Positions 17,865-27,118 of a DNA stretch of 36,571 bases are shown one piece after another. The stretch lies in NCBI RefSeq assembly GCF_009696265.1, contig NZ_VUMH01000020.1, forward strand, positions 1-36,571. The letters run 5' to 3'. How positions within the stretch are numbered: position 1 is the stretch's first letter; every line of letters starts with the position of its first letter. A program made the position numbers and the translations under genes. This DNA is from Desulfovibrio porci (GTDB lineage: Bacteria; Desulfobacterota; Desulfovibrionia; Desulfovibrionales; Desulfovibrionaceae). The notes under the pieces are model-generated. The model was not told the origin of the DNA, ran no database searches, and was given only the letters and a program-made list of their open reading frames with translations.

Positions 17865-19010
17865 ATGGCCTTGCGTCTTTCGCGTTCCATCGTGGGTGAA
17901 GCCGAAGCCCGTGCCGTCAGTCGGGTGATCCTGGAAGACGGCTATCTGGGCATGGGCAATGAAACCCGTTTGTTCGAAGAAGAACTGGCTGCCTATCTCG
18001 GCGTGACGCCGCAACAGATCATTACCGTCAATACGGGCACGGCGGCCCTGCATCTGGCTGTGGACGCCGTGGCCGCCCAATGCCGCGTCACGGACGGCCC
18101 GGCCGAAGTGCTGGTGCCGTCGCTGACCTTTGTGGCTTCCTTTCAGGCTGTTACGGCGGCGGGCTGTGTGCCCGTGGCCTGCGACGTGCTGCCCGAAACC
18201 GGCACCCTGGACCTCATGGATGCGGAAAAACGCCTCACCCCCCGCACCATCGCGGTCATGCCCGTGGACTACGCCAGCAACCCCTGGCATCTGGACGAGG
18301 TCTATGACTTCGCCCGGCGCAAAGGTCTGCGCGTGGTGGAGGACGCGGCCCACGCCTTCGGCTGCCGCCATCACGGGCGCAAAATCGGCAGCTTCGGGGA
18401 TATGGTCTGTTTCAGTTTTGACGGCATCAAAAACATCACTTCCGGCGAGGGCGGCTGCCTGGTAGCCTTTGACCCCGAGGCCGCGCGTCTGGCCTCGGAC
18501 GCGCGCCTGCTCTCCGTGGAGAATGACGCCCAGAAGCGTTTCGCCGGCGCGCGCTCCTGGGACCCGGACGTCAAACGGCAGGGCTGGCGCTATCATATGA
18601 GCAACCTCATGGCCGCCATCGGCAGAGTGCAGCTTTCCCGGCTGGAGAGCGAATTCATTCCGGCCCGGCGCGCTCTGGCCGCCGTCTACGCCGAACGTCT
18701 GGCCGATCTGCCGGGCGCGGCCCTGCTGCGCACCGATCCGGAGGACTTCATTGTGCCGCACATCCTGCCCGTGCGCATCCTCAACGGACGCAAGGAGGCG
18801 GTCAAGGAAGCCCTGAGCCGGGAGGGCGTTCCCACGGGCGTGCATTACAAGCCCAACCATCTGCTGAGCTTTTTCGGCGGCGGCGCCGTGAGCCTGCCGG
18901 TCACCGAGCGGCTCTATGCCGAACTGGTGACCCTGCCCCTGCACCCCGGCCTGAGCCGGGAGGACGCGGAAAACGTCTGCGCGGTTCTGGCCCGCGCCGT
19001 GTCGGCATAA
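17865..19010 (+). CDS. DegT/DnrJ/EryC1-type PLP-dependent sugar aminotransferase
   Basis: A 381-aa aminotransferase of the family that transfers an amino group to keto-sugar nucleotides used in surface glycans. The PLP lysine is in FDGIKNITSGEGG (Lys189). Other family motifs: TVNTGTAALHLAV (cofactor phosphate binding), VPSLTFVASFQAV, VEDAAHAFGC, and YHMSNLMAAIGRVQLSRLE. Length is typical. The ATG at 17865 is chosen because family homology begins there and GGGGGG-TGG precedes it; an in-frame ATG at 17760 would place the hairpin in the coding region. The gene heads a plus-strand run with two GT2 enzymes and GtrA. No sugar dehydratase or nucleotidyltransferase is present to supply its substrate. 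Confidence 0.88.
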   Translation: MALRLSRSIVGEAEARAVSRVILEDGYLGMGNETRLFEEELAAYLGVTPQQIITVNTGTAALHLAVDAVAAQCRVTDGPAEVLVPSLTFVASFQAVTAAGCVPVACDVLPETGTLDLMDAEKRLTPRTIAVMPVDYASNPWHLDEVYDFARRKGLRVVEDAAHAFGCRHHGRKIGSFGDMVCFSFDGIKNITSGEGGCLVAFDPEAARLASDARLLSVENDAQKRFAGARSWDPDVKRQGWRYHMSNLMAAIGRVQLSRLESEFIPARRALAAVYAERLADLPGAALLRTDPEDFIVPHILPVRILNGRKEAVKEALSREGVPTGVHYKPNHLLSFFGGGAVSLPVTERLYAELVTLPLHPGLSREDAENVCAVLARAVSA

Positions 19011-19059
19011 GGGGCTTCCGTGCAAGGCTGTTCCGTTATTTCCGTCTGAAGGAGTCGTC

Positions 19060-20016
19060 ATGTCCGCCCGTCCCGCCCCTTTGCTGGCCCTGGTCGTCCC
19101 CTGCTACAACGAGGAGGAAACCCTGCCGCGCACGCTGACCGCCCTGGCGGAACTGCTGGAGCGCTGCAAGGCTCAGGGCCTGATCCGGCCCGAAAGCTAC
19201 GCCCTGTATGTGGATGACGGCAGCCGCGACCGGACCTGGCAACTGCTTGAGGCCCGCCACCGTCAGGATCCTTTCTGCCGGGGCGTCAGCTTCGCGGCCA
19301 ACGCCGGGCATCAGAACGCGGTCTGGGCCGGCATGGACATGGCCCGCCAATGGGGCGTGGACTGCATCATCAGCCTGGACGCCGACCTTCAGGACGACAT
19401 CGGCGTCATCCCGGACATGCTGGCCCGCTATGCGGAGGGCTGCGACATCGTCTACGGCGTACGTAACGACCGCAGCACGGATACCTCTTTCAAGCGGGGC
19501 ACGGCACATTTCTTCTACCGCCTCATGGGCTGGCTGAACGTGCGCCTGATCCCGGACCATGCGGACTACCGTCTGGTGGCCCGGCCCGTGCTGGAGGCCC
19601 TGCAGGGCTTTGAGGAACAGACGCTTTTTCTGCGCGGGCTTTTCCCCACGCTGGGCTTCAAGACCGGCAAGGTCTATTATTCCCGGCTCTCGCGGCAGGC
19701 CGGAGAAAGCAAATATCCCCTGCTGAAAATGCTGTCCTTCGCCTGGAGGGGCATAACCTCCTGCAGCGCGGCGCCCCTGCGTCTGGCGGGCTTTATGAGC
19801 CTGCTCTGCATGCTCGCGGCCCTGGTCTGCTGTCTGGTTTCGTTTTTCAAGTATCTGGAGGGCGAGGTCATACAGGGCTGGACGTCCCTGATTATCGTGG
19901 CTCTGCTGCTGGGCTCGGTGCAGTTGTTCTGCCTCTCCGTCATGGGCGAGTATATCGCCAAGATTTTTACTGAAGTGCGGCGGCGGCCCCGCTATATTGT
20001 GGAAAAGACCCTATGA
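19060..20016 (+). CDS. GtrB-like family 2 glycosyltransferase with two C-terminal membrane helices
   Basis: A 318-aa membrane enzyme. The N-terminal GT2 domain has LVVPCYNEEETLPRTL, YVDDGSRDRTWQLL, NAGHQNAVWAGMDMA and the DxD motif in ISLDADLQDD. The C-terminal third has two membrane helices (about residues 240-262 and 275-300), as in GtrB, ArnC and Yfdh-type enzymes that move a sugar from a nucleotide to undecaprenyl phosphate. The gene overlaps the GtrA gene by 4 bases (ATGA), the standard pairing in which GtrA then flips the lipid-linked sugar. AAGGAG precedes the start. The sugar added may be an amino sugar made by the upstream aminotransferase; this is an inference from gene order. Confidence 0.9.
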   Translation: MSARPAPLLALVVPCYNEEETLPRTLTALAELLERCKAQGLIRPESYALYVDDGSRDRTWQLLEARHRQDPFCRGVSFAANAGHQNAVWAGMDMARQWGVDCIISLDADLQDDIGVIPDMLARYAEGCDIVYGVRNDRSTDTSFKRGTAHFFYRLMGWLNVRLIPDHADYRLVARPVLEALQGFEEQTLFLRGLFPTLGFKTGKVYYSRLSRQAGESKYPLLKMLSFAWRGITSCSAAPLRLAGFMSLLCMLAALVCCLVSFFKYLEGEVIQGWTSLIIVALLLGSVQLFCLSVMGEYIAKIFTEVRRRPRYIVEKTL

Positions 20017-20483
20017 CCGGCTTTGTCCCCACCTGGGAGGACCTGCGGCGTTTTGTGCAAAGCCTGCTGGCCCGGCGCTGGATACGCTTCGGCCTGGTGG
20101 GTGGCGCGGCGACCCTCTGTTACGCCCTGCTGGGCCTGCTTTTCGTGAACGTCTGGGCCATGCCCCTGTTGCTGGGCAACGGTCTGGCCTATCTGATCAG
20201 TTTTGCCGTTTCCTATCTGGGCCAGAGCTTCTGGACCTTTCAGGCCAGGGGCGGCCACCGGGCCATGCTGCCGCGTTTCGCCGCCACCCAGGCCGTGGGC
20301 CTGGGGCTCAACTCCTGCATTGTCTGGCTGCTCGTCCGCTTCGGCCTGAGCTATGGACTGGCCATGCCCGTGGCTGTGGTGCTGGTGCCGGTTGTTGTCT
20401 ATCTGCTCTGCAAATACTGGGTCTTTCGCCGGACGCGGGGCCTGAGCGGTTCCGGGAATACTTCGGAGGGCGCCAAACCATGA
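20013..20483 (+). CDS. GtrA-family membrane protein (putative lipid-sugar flippase)
   Basis: A 156-aa protein with four membrane helices (about residues 24-43, 47-68, 90-110 and 115-136) and the GtrA signature IRFGLVGGAATLCYALLGLLF, followed by LLGNGLAYLISFAVSYLGQSFWTF. GtrA proteins are thought to flip polyprenyl-phosphate-linked sugars across the inner membrane. It overlaps both neighbours by ATGA junctions: the GtrB-like enzyme upstream and the second GT2 downstream. The order matches the classic gtrA/gtrB/third-enzyme arrangement of glucosylation cassettes, here with an aminotransferase in front. The C-terminal tail (about 15 residues) is polar. Confidence 0.9.
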   Translation: MTGFVPTWEDLRRFVQSLLARRWIRFGLVGGAATLCYALLGLLFVNVWAMPLLLGNGLAYLISFAVSYLGQSFWTFQARGGHRAMLPRFAATQAVGLGLNSCIVWLLVRFGLSYGLAMPVAVVLVPVVVYLLCKYWVFRRTRGLSGSGNTSEGAKP

Positions 20484-21442
20484 GCACTCCCGCCGTCTCC
20501 GTGATCATGAACTGCCTGAACAGCGCGCGGGATCTGCGCGCGGCCCTGGACAGCCTCATGGCCCAGAGCTTTGAGGATTTTGAAGTCGTCTTCTGGGACA
20601 ATGGATCCACGGACGACAGCCCGGCCATCGCCCGGAGCTACGGTCCCAGGCTGCGCTATTTTCGCGGTGAAAAAACCGTGCCCCTGGGCGCGGCGCGCAA
20701 TCTGGCCCTGGCTCAGGCGCGCGGCCGCTATCTGGCTTTTCTGGACTGCGACGATCTCTGGCGTCCGCAAAAACTGGAAAAACAGGTGGCCCTGTTCGAA
20801 GCCAATGAGCGGGTGGGGCTGGTCTGCACGGATACGGAGATTTTTGACGGCAGACGTGTGCTCAAGCGCCTCTTCGCCGAGGCCCGGCCCGCGCGCGGCA
20901 TGGTCTTCGGCGCGCTCATGGAGCGACAGTGGATTTCCATGTCCTCGGCCATGATCCGGCGCGAGGCTCTGGCCGGGCTGGCGGCCGATGCCGGGACACG
21001 GGAGGGCGGCTGGTTTGACGAAAGCCTCAACGTCTGCGAGGAGGCCGACGTCTTTTACCGCATCGCCCATGATTGGGAGCTGGACTACGTGGATGAGCCC
21101 CTGACCCTCTGGCGGGTGCACGGGGCCAACACCACGTTCCGCAAATTCGGCCAGTTCGCGGATGAGACCTTGCGCATTCTGGACAAGCACCGCCGCCTCT
21201 ATCCCGGCTATGACGCGGAGCACGCCGATCTGGCGGCCCTGCTGACGCGGCGCGCGGCCTTTCAGAAGGCCGTGGCCCTCTGGCGCGAGGGGCGCAACGC
21301 CGAGGCCCGCGCCGCTATCGCGCCCTGGCGCAAGCTGTCGCGCAAGTACCGTCTGTTCTGGTGGGCCAGTTTTCTGCCCGGCTCTCTTTTCGATCTGTCG
21401 GCGCGGATTTATTTCGCCCTGCCCGCCGGGTTGCGTCGCTGA
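20480..21442 (+). CDS. family 2 glycosyltransferase, last gene of the glycan operon
   Basis: A 320-aa soluble-type GT2 enzyme. Motifs: VSVIMNCLNSARDLRAALDSL (nucleotide-binding start), VVFWDNGSTDDSPAIA, GAARNLALAQARGRYLAFLDCDDLW (DxD equivalent DCDD), and EEADVFYRIAHDW with YVDEPLTLWRVHG near the acceptor side. There are no membrane helices, so it works on the cytoplasmic face or on a soluble acceptor. Its ATG overlaps the gtrA stop. In gtr cassettes the third gene encodes the enzyme that passes the flipped sugar to the final acceptor and is membrane-bound; this protein is different, so it more likely extends a cytoplasmic glycan. The acceptor is unknown. Confidence 0.88.
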   Translation: MSTPAVSVIMNCLNSARDLRAALDSLMAQSFEDFEVVFWDNGSTDDSPAIARSYGPRLRYFRGEKTVPLGAARNLALAQARGRYLAFLDCDDLWRPQKLEKQVALFEANERVGLVCTDTEIFDGRRVLKRLFAEARPARGMVFGALMERQWISMSSAMIRREALAGLAADAGTREGGWFDESLNVCEEADVFYRIAHDWELDYVDEPLTLWRVHGANTTFRKFGQFADETLRILDKHRRLYPGYDAEHADLAALLTRRAAFQKAVALWREGRNAEARAAIAPWRKLSRKYRLFWWASFLPGSLFDLSARIYFALPAGLRR

Positions 21443-21832
21443 TAAAAGATGAAAAAATGTCAACAGCAATGTGGAACGCGTTTTTTCCCTCTTCCAAGGC
21501 TGCGCTCTGGGCAAGGGGGTGATGCGCTATGCCGCGTCCATCTAGGTGGAATAGTGTGGCGTCGGCCTGAATAAGGTATTGCGGGGCTATGCCAAACGCT
21601 GAACAGTCTTTTCTGCCGGAGGGAGGGCGTTCTGACGGCATACGGCGCAGTTGCCGCGCCCGATAAGCGCAAAACCCGGAGCGACAGACGCCGCTCCGGG
21701 TTTTGCGCTTATCGGACAGGGGCTTTCCCTTCAAGCAAGCCGCAGCCGCGACAGTGACTTGTGCGACTGGAATAAAGACAACAGCGCTGACGCGACCAGA
21801 GAAAAAAGAACATGGTGTCGACACGCCCTCGT
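21443..21832. other. 390-bp gene-free stretch between the GT2 and MCP genes
   Basis: No supported gene. It holds the large hairpin at 21660-21715. The part 21470-21655 has open frames without ribosome binding sites or recognisable motifs. Confidence 0.5.
21660..21715. terminator. very long perfect hairpin (24-bp stem)
   Basis: The 24 bases 21660-21683 (containing AAGCGCAAAACCCGGAGCG) are perfectly inverted at 21692-21715 around an 8-base loop. It lies between convergent transcription units (GT2, plus; MCP, minus), so a bidirectional terminator is the simple reading, although no long T-tract follows on either side. Confidence 0.6.
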
Positions 21833-23956
21833 TCAGCTTTGTTTCAGTTCCTGAATCAGCCGCGTCAGGCCCTGGGCCTGACCGGCCAGTTCCTCGACGG
21901 CCTTGGCCGCTTCAGCCATGACGATGGCGGTTTCCTTGGCCCTGTCGCTGACCAGGATCAGGGACTGATTGATTTCCTGACTGGCGGAGGACTGCTCCTC
22001 GCTGGCTGTGGCAATGGCGTTGACCTGGTCGGCGGTGGCTTCCACCGTGGCCACGATATCCTCCAGCGCCCGGCCCGAGTCGCTGGCCAGCTCCGTGGCC
22101 TGGCCGATCTGGTCCACAGCGGCGTCTACGGCGTCCATGCTTTTGCTTGTGCTCTCCTGAATGGCCGTGATGGCGTTGCCCACGTCTTGCGTGGAAGCCA
22201 TGGTTTTTTCAGCCAGTTTGCGCACCTCGTCGGCCACCACGGCGAAACCGCGCCCGGCCTCACCGGCACGCGCCGCCTCGATGGCCGCGTTGAGGGCCAG
22301 CAGGTTGGTCTGGTCCGCAATGTCCGAGATCACGTTCATGATCCGGGTAATGGCCTGGGCGTGCTCATTGAGCTGGGCCATGTCCTCCTTGACCGCTATG
22401 GACATGCGATGCACTTCCTCAATGCTCTGTACGGCCTTCTCCACAATGCCCGCGCCGGTCAGGGCTTTTCCCTTGGTTTCCGTGGAGGCGGAAGAGGCCG
22501 AACCGGCGTTCCGGGCCACATCCTGAACCGTGGCGTCCATTTCGTTCATGGCCGTGGCCGCTTCCGAAAGGCGCCGGGCCGCTTCGCCCGCGCCCTTGTC
22601 GGCCTGCTCGATCTGGGCGGACAATTGGGTGGAGGCCGAGGAAAACACATTGCCCATGGCTTCCAGCTTGTCCGCAGCCGCCAGCATGGCCCTGGTTTTG
22701 GCCTGTGCTTCCTGGCCGGCGCGTTCCGCCTCGTGCATGGCCTCCTGCGCCTTGCGGGATTGTTCCTCGGCTTTGCGGGATTGTTGTTCGGCTTCGCCGA
22801 TTTTTTCGTTCAGCGCGTCCACCATGCTGTCCAGCGCCACGGAGAGCTGGCCGATTTCATCCTTTCTGGCCAGGCCCAGCCGCTGGTCCAGCTGTCCGTC
22901 GGCCACGGCGCGGGCGAAGCGCAGGGCCCGGCTCACCGGGCCGGTGATGCCGCGGGTGAGCACGAGGCCGATCAGCAGGCCCGCGAGCAGGGCGACTGCG
23001 CTGACCGTGTAAATCAGGGTGATGGCCCTTTCGCTTTGCTTGTCCACGGCATTGATGGCCGCATCCTGGAGTCTGTCGCCGGCTCCGGCGATGCCGCGCG
23101 CGGCCAGGATGCCCGCCTCACAGGCCTGATCGCGCCGGGCGTCAAGCTCGTCGATGCGCTTCCAGAGTTGCAGCGTTTGGGCCTGGGCGTCCCTGTATTC
23201 CTCAATATGGACGCGCAGGTTGGTCAGGAGTTCCCGCAGGTCGGCTCTTTTTATTTGCGGCAGCAGTTCGTCCACCTGTTTGAGCAGCGCGGGAAAAAAC
23301 ACCGGCAGGTTGTCTTTGGCATACTCCCGGTTGTTTTCGGACAGGCTGCGCAACATGCGGACGCGGAGGTAATTGATGGCGTCCATGATCCGCTGCCCGG
23401 CCTGGACCAGGGGCAGGGCTCTGGCCGCTTCCGTGCTGTTCTGCTCCGCCACGAACTGGTTGAGCACCGCGTTCATCCGCTGCATGTAGGCCCGCGTCTC
23501 GCTCAGCAGACTCGCGCCTGCCTCGTTCATCCGTTTGCGCAGGGCCACCAGCTCCTGCTGGGCCGCGTGCGTTTCCAGCAGCGTTGTCTTCAGGCTTTCA
23601 AAGGCCTTGCGGCCCGCTGCGGTTTTACCCGTGTCCGGGATGGTGTCGGGATTGGCCTTGAGGTGGGCCGCAAGGCCGGTCAGACTCTGGTCGGTCTGAT
23701 CCAGCAGGCTTTGAACATTCTCCCAGGCCTTGGCGCTGCCCTCCTGAAAGGCGAGCATCTGGCCGGGAATGGCGGTCACCTGCTGGTTCAGGACATTGGC
23801 ACGCTGCTGCAGGGGCGCGAAAGCCTCTTTGATATGGGTGGTTTCCCGCTCCACAGTTCCCATCACGTTCAGGGATACCGCGCTGATGGATACGGCCAGC
23901 AGCAGTATGAGGCCGATGCCCACGGCCATCTTCTGCCAGATTTTCAGATTCTTCAT
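21833..23956 (-). CDS. methyl-accepting chemotaxis protein
   Basis: A 707-aa transmembrane chemoreceptor. Layout: membrane helix (about 7-30); a long helical extracytoplasmic ligand-binding region of about 280 residues, large enough for a double helical bundle (HBM-like) sensor; second helix (about 315-337, [21 protein letters not shown]); HAMP (about 338-395); then a coiled-coil cytoplasmic domain with the highly conserved tip containing [20 protein letters not shown] and [20 protein letters not shown]. The C-terminus ends [11 protein letters not shown] without a CheR-docking pentapeptide. The ATG at 23956 follows AAAGGG and starts the first helix; an ATG 14 codons upstream lacks support. 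The candidate -10 TATAAT on the minus strand is at 24115-24120. The ligand is unknown. Confidence 0.93.
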   Translation of the reverse strand: MKNLKIWQKMAVGIGLILLLAVSISAVSLNVMGTVERETTHIKEAFAPLQQRANVLNQQVTAIPGQMLAFQEGSAKAWENVQSLLDQTDQSLTGLAAHLKANPDTIPDTGKTAAGRKAFESLKTTLLETHAAQQELVALRKRMNEAGASLLSETRAYMQRMNAVLNQFVAEQNSTEAARALPLVQAGQRIMDAINYLRVRMLRSLSENNREYAKDNLPVFFPALLKQVDELLPQIKRADLRELLTNLRVHIEEYRDAQAQTLQLWKRIDELDARRDQACEAGILAARGIAGAGDRLQDAAINAVDKQSERAITLIYTVSAVALLAGLLIGLVLTRGITGPVSRALRFARAVADGQLDQRLGLARKDEIGQLSVALDSMVDALNEKIGEAEQQSRKAEEQSRKAQEAMHEAERAGQEAQAKTRAMLAAADKLEAMGNVFSSASTQLSAQIEQADKGAGEAARRLSEAATAMNEMDATVQDVARNAGSASSASTETKGKALTGAGIVEKAVQSIEEVHRMSIAVKEDMAQLNEHAQAITRIMNVISDIADQTNLLALNAAIEAARAGEAGRGFAVVADEVRKLAEKTMASTQDVGNAITAIQESTSKSMDAVDAAVDQIGQATELASDSGRALEDIVATVEATADQVNAIATASEEQSSASQEINQSLILVSDRAKETAIVMAEAAKAVEELAGQAQGLTRLIQELKQS

Positions 23957-24378
23957 CAGGTTCGCCCTTTGCCTCGTCGAGGCATTCTGCAAGTCCACAT
24001 GCCGGTCAGGCCGCGCGACATAAAACAGCCGGGACTGCTGTCCCGCCGCTTGGCTTCGTCATTACCGCCGGTTGTTCCAGTACAATTCTTTTATTCGGAA
24101 GAGAAGGAGAAAAAATTATATACGGTGTGCGGAAAAATCACATTTGCCCGGACGAGTTTGACAGAAAAAACCGCCCCTTGCGGGGCGGTCAAAACGTTGA
24201 AAAAGTCAACACGATCAAAAAACGGGAGAATATCTTATATTAAACGTCTGATTTTTATATCTTTCATTACAACAAACGTTTTCGGAAACGAACTCGCGGC
24301 AGCGCAAAGCCGCGTTTCGCGGCCGTTGCCTTCAGTCTGTCCGACCCGCATGGGGCGGTGTGTCGCGCGTGGCGTGGC
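23957..24378. other. 422-bp intergenic region between lepA and the MCP gene
   Basis: It holds the hairpin terminator at 24165-24189, an AT-rich island at about 24190-24290 and the MCP leader. On the minus strand a TATAAT (24115-24120) could serve the MCP gene, though its -35 is poor. The AT-rich island has promoter-like sequence ahead of the terminator, so a short RNA could be made there; evidence is thin. No protein-coding gene was recognised. Confidence 0.45.
24165..24189 (-). terminator. intrinsic terminator downstream of lepA
   Basis: On the minus strand ACCGCCCC pairs with GGGGCGGT (8 bp, loop GCAA) and is followed by TTTTTT. It is 190 bases past the lepA stop, so it may instead end a short transcript from the AT-rich region between. 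Confidence 0.75.
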
Positions 24379-26184
24379 TTACTCGTCGCCCACCTTGAGG
24401 GCGGCCAAAAAAGCCTCCTGCGGCAATTCCACATTGCCCATGCGCTTCATGCGTTTTTTGCCTTCCTTCTGCTTTTCCAGCAGCTTGCGCTTGCGGGTGA
24501 TGTCGCCGCCGTAGCATTTGGCGGTGACGTCCTTGCGGAAGGCCGAGACCGTCTCGCGGGCGATGATCTTCTGGCCGATGGCCGCCTGGATAGCCACCTG
24601 GAAAAGCTGGCGCGGGATGGTGCGCTTGAGCTTGAGGGCCAGGGAACGGCCGTAGGCATAGGCCTTGTCGCGGTGCACAATGACGGCCAGGGCGTCCACG
24701 GGCTCGCCGTTGAGCATGATGTCCAGGCGCACCAGGTCGGAATCGCGGTAGTCGATGGGCTGGTAGTCCATGGAGGCGTAGCCGCGCGTGGCGGATTTGA
24801 GGCGGTCGAAAAAGTCGTAGACGATTTCGGCAAAGGGCATTTCATAGGTCACCACCACCCGGTTGGCGGCCAGGTAGTGCAGATTTTTCTGGGTGCCGCG
24901 CTTTTCCTCGCAGAGCTTCATGACATTGCCCACGTATTCGTTGGGCACATGAATGTCCATGCTTACGTAGGGTTCATACAGGGCGCGGATCTTGGTCGGG
25001 TCCGGCAGATGACTGGGATTGTCGATTTCCAGGGTTTTGCCGTCCACGGTGTCCACCTTGTAGACCACTGAAGGCGCGGTGGCGATGAGGCCCACCTCGA
25101 ATTCGCGTTCCAGGCGTTCCTGGATGATCTCCATGTGCAGCAGGCCCAGAAAACCGCAGCGGAAGCCGAAACCCAGAGCCTGGGAGGTTTCCGGCTCAAA
25201 GCTGAAGGCCGCGTCGTTGAGCTGGAGCTTTTCCAGGGCGGCCTTGAGGTTTTCGTATTCGTCGGATTCCGTGGGATAAAGCCCGCAGAAAACCATGGGT
25301 TTGACTTCTTTGAAGCCGGGCACGGCTTCGCGGGCCGGATTGTCGGCCAGGGTGAGGGTGTCGCCCACGCGGGCGTCGCCCAGTTCCTTGATGGAGCCGC
25401 ACAAAAAGCCCACTTCGCCGGCGGTCAGCTCCTTCACGTCCGAGGCCTCGGGCGAAAACACGCCCAGCCGCAGCACCTCGTATTCCTTGCCCGTGCTCAT
25501 CAGCCGGATGCGGTCGCCCAGGCGCACCGCGCCGTCCATGACCCGGAACAGCGTCACCACGCCCTGATAGCTGTCGTACCAGGAGTCGAAAATCAGGGCC
25601 TTGAGCGGCGCGTCCGGATCGCCCTTGGGCGCGGGCAGACGCCGGACGATGGCTTCCAGCACCGCGTCCACGCCCATGCCTGTCTTGGCCGACACCGGCA
25701 GGGCCTCGGCGCAGTCCAGGCCGATGCTTTCCTCAATCTCGGCCTTGACCCGGTCCACTTCGGCGCTGGGCAGGTCGATCTTGTTCAGCACCGGGATGAT
25801 TTCATGGTCGTGGTCCAGAGCCAGATAGACGTTGGCCAGGGTCTGGGCCTCCACGCCCTGAGTGGCGTCCACCACCAGCAGCGCGCCTTCGCAGGCCGCC
25901 AGGGAGCGCGAAACCTCGTAGTTGAAGTCCACATGGCCGGGCGTGTCGATGAGATTGAGTTCGTATTCCAGGCCGTCGGCGGCCAGATAGGGAATGCGCA
26001 CGGTCTGGGCCTTGATGGTAATGCCGCGCTCCCGTTCTAGATCCATTTTGTCCAGATACTGCTGCCGGGCCTCGCGCGCGCTGACCACCCGCGTGAGTTC
26101 CAGAATACGGTCGGCCAGGGTGGATTTGCCGTGGTCGATATGGGCGATGATGCAAAAATTGCGGATGCGATCCTGTGTGGGCAT
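24379..26184 (-). CDS. lepA: translation elongation factor 4 (LepA), ribosomal back-translocase GTPase
   Basis: A 601-aa translational GTPase, full length for the family. GTPase motifs: [13 protein letters not shown] (P-loop), the G2 threonine in [20 protein letters not shown] (G3), and NKIDLPSA (G4). The LepA-specific C-terminal domain is intact, with [39 protein letters not shown] and [20 protein letters not shown], then [20 protein letters not shown] and [20 protein letters not shown]. LepA acts on stalled or misplaced ribosomes and affects initiation. The start follows AGGACATACC. It is the last gene of a minus-strand run that begins with the lipoprotein at 30807, though a 133-base gap to the HEAT-like gene could hold its own promoter. 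Confidence 0.98.
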   Translation of the reverse strand: MPTQDRIRNFCIIAHIDHGKSTLADRILELTRVVSAREARQQYLDKMDLERERGITIKAQTVRIPYLAADGLEYELNLIDTPGHVDFNYEVSRSLAACEGALLVVDATQGVEAQTLANVYLALDHDHEIIPVLNKIDLPSAEVDRVKAEIEESIGLDCAEALPVSAKTGMGVDAVLEAIVRRLPAPKGDPDAPLKALIFDSWYDSYQGVVTLFRVMDGAVRLGDRIRLMSTGKEYEVLRLGVFSPEASDVKELTAGEVGFLCGSIKELGDARVGDTLTLADNPAREAVPGFKEVKPMVFCGLYPTESDEYENLKAALEKLQLNDAAFSFEPETSQALGFGFRCGFLGLLHMEIIQERLEREFEVGLIATAPSVVYKVDTVDGKTLEIDNPSHLPDPTKIRALYEPYVSMDIHVPNEYVGNVMKLCEEKRGTQKNLHYLAANRVVVTYEMPFAEIVYDFFDRLKSATRGYASMDYQPIDYRDSDLVRLDIMLNGEPVDALAVIVHRDKAYAYGRSLALKLKRTIPRQLFQVAIQAAIGQKIIARETVSAFRKDVTAKCYGGDITRKRKLLEKQKEGKKRMKRMGNVELPQEAFLAALKVGDE

Positions 26185-26317
26185 GGTATGTCCTGCGAGG
26201 GCTGCGGGGTACGGAAAAAGAGAATTTTAGGCGAAAATTCCGGCAAAGTCCACGCCGGCCCGGCATCCGTACAGGGCAGACGCATCCGCCCTGGGCATTC
26301 GCGCGGATGGTCTTCCG

Positions 26318-27022
26318 CTATGCCGTCCCGGCGGGGACAACCCGTTCCAGCGCCTCTCGGGCCAGGCCGCTCACGCTTTTTTCATAGATCCGGTCGCCGT
26401 CGAAAAGTTCACAGCTTTCGTCGTGTCCGGCGTCAGCCAGGCGGCGCAGGGCGGGCGCGTCCATGAGATCCGGCGGCAGGCGGCCCAAAGCCCAGGCGGC
26501 CATGCCCCGGCAGATCACGTCCTTGTCTTCCAGGCCCTTGCGCAGCCAGGGTCGCGCGGCAACGCAGAGTTCGGGCCGGGCCTGGGCCAGACGGCCGATG
26601 GCCCAATAGCACGAACGCCGCAGCAGATCGTTGTCGCAGTAATTGTCGTCCCGGCCCAGGTCAATGATGTAGGAGGCCAGCACGCGGTGGAAGTCTTTGG
26701 CCAGGAGCGGGCTGGCGGCCAGGCTTTCGCCGAAGGCCTCGGGAATGCCCCAGCCGATGTTGCCGGACTCCTCATTCATATGCCACATGAAACGGCGGAT
26801 GATGTTGCGGGCCGCCTCGGGTTCGCGTTCGGCCAGACGGGCCGTGGTCAGGCCCAGGGCCGTTGCGGCCCGGTGCATGGTCTGCGGACCCAGCAGGAGA
26901 AAGGAAAAGAGCGGCCCCACATGGGCCGCGCCGCCCGCGGTGATTTCATCCAGATGCTCCCGCCATTGCGGACTCTGCAAATACTGCTTCAGTTGTTGTT
27001 TGGCCGAACGCATCCGGGGCAT
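26318..27022 (-). CDS. HEAT-like repeat protein of Desulfovibrio type
   Basis: A 234-aa all-helical protein. Repeated helix pairs such as LLRRSCYWAIGRLAQARPEL and CRGMAAWALGRLPPDLMD resemble HEAT/PBS-lyase repeats, which mediate protein binding. The middle contains RRFMWHMNEESGNIGWGIPE, a conserved-looking segment I associate with a family of uncharacterised Desulfovibrio proteins (DVU0298-like); this recollection was not checked. No membrane segments or catalytic motifs are visible. The start is preceded by GGAGG. Its position between lysO and lepA is the only context. Confidence 0.75.
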   Translation of the reverse strand: MPRMRSAKQQLKQYLQSPQWREHLDEITAGGAAHVGPLFSFLLLGPQTMHRAATALGLTTARLAEREPEAARNIIRRFMWHMNEESGNIGWGIPEAFGESLAASPLLAKDFHRVLASYIIDLGRDDNYCDNDLLRRSCYWAIGRLAQARPELCVAARPWLRKGLEDKDVICRGMAAWALGRLPPDLMDAPALRRLADAGHDESCELFDGDRIYEKSVSGLAREALERVVPAGTA

Positions 27023-27118
27023 GGCTTTCCTCCGCTGGGTTAACGTGCATCTTCAACAAGAATTACGACTTTTTCAGCGTCTGGCAAGCTGCCGTACCAT
27101 GCTCAAGGCATGTCAAGA

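Noticed and set aside
21315..21824. 169-codon minus-strand frame covering the gene-free stretch before the MCP gene
   Set aside because: It crosses the 24-bp hairpin, has no ribosome binding site, and most of the 3' part is antisense to the GT2 gene.
23957..24160. Sigma-28 promoter for the MCP gene
   Set aside because: A TAAA box is present near 24090 (minus strand) but no GCCGATAA-like box occurs at the required 15-base spacing.
21812..24514. 900-codon open frame on the plus strand
   Set aside because: It runs antisense to the MCP gene and lepA end; the translation is a glycine/histidine-rich shadow of GC-rich coding sequence with no family motifs.
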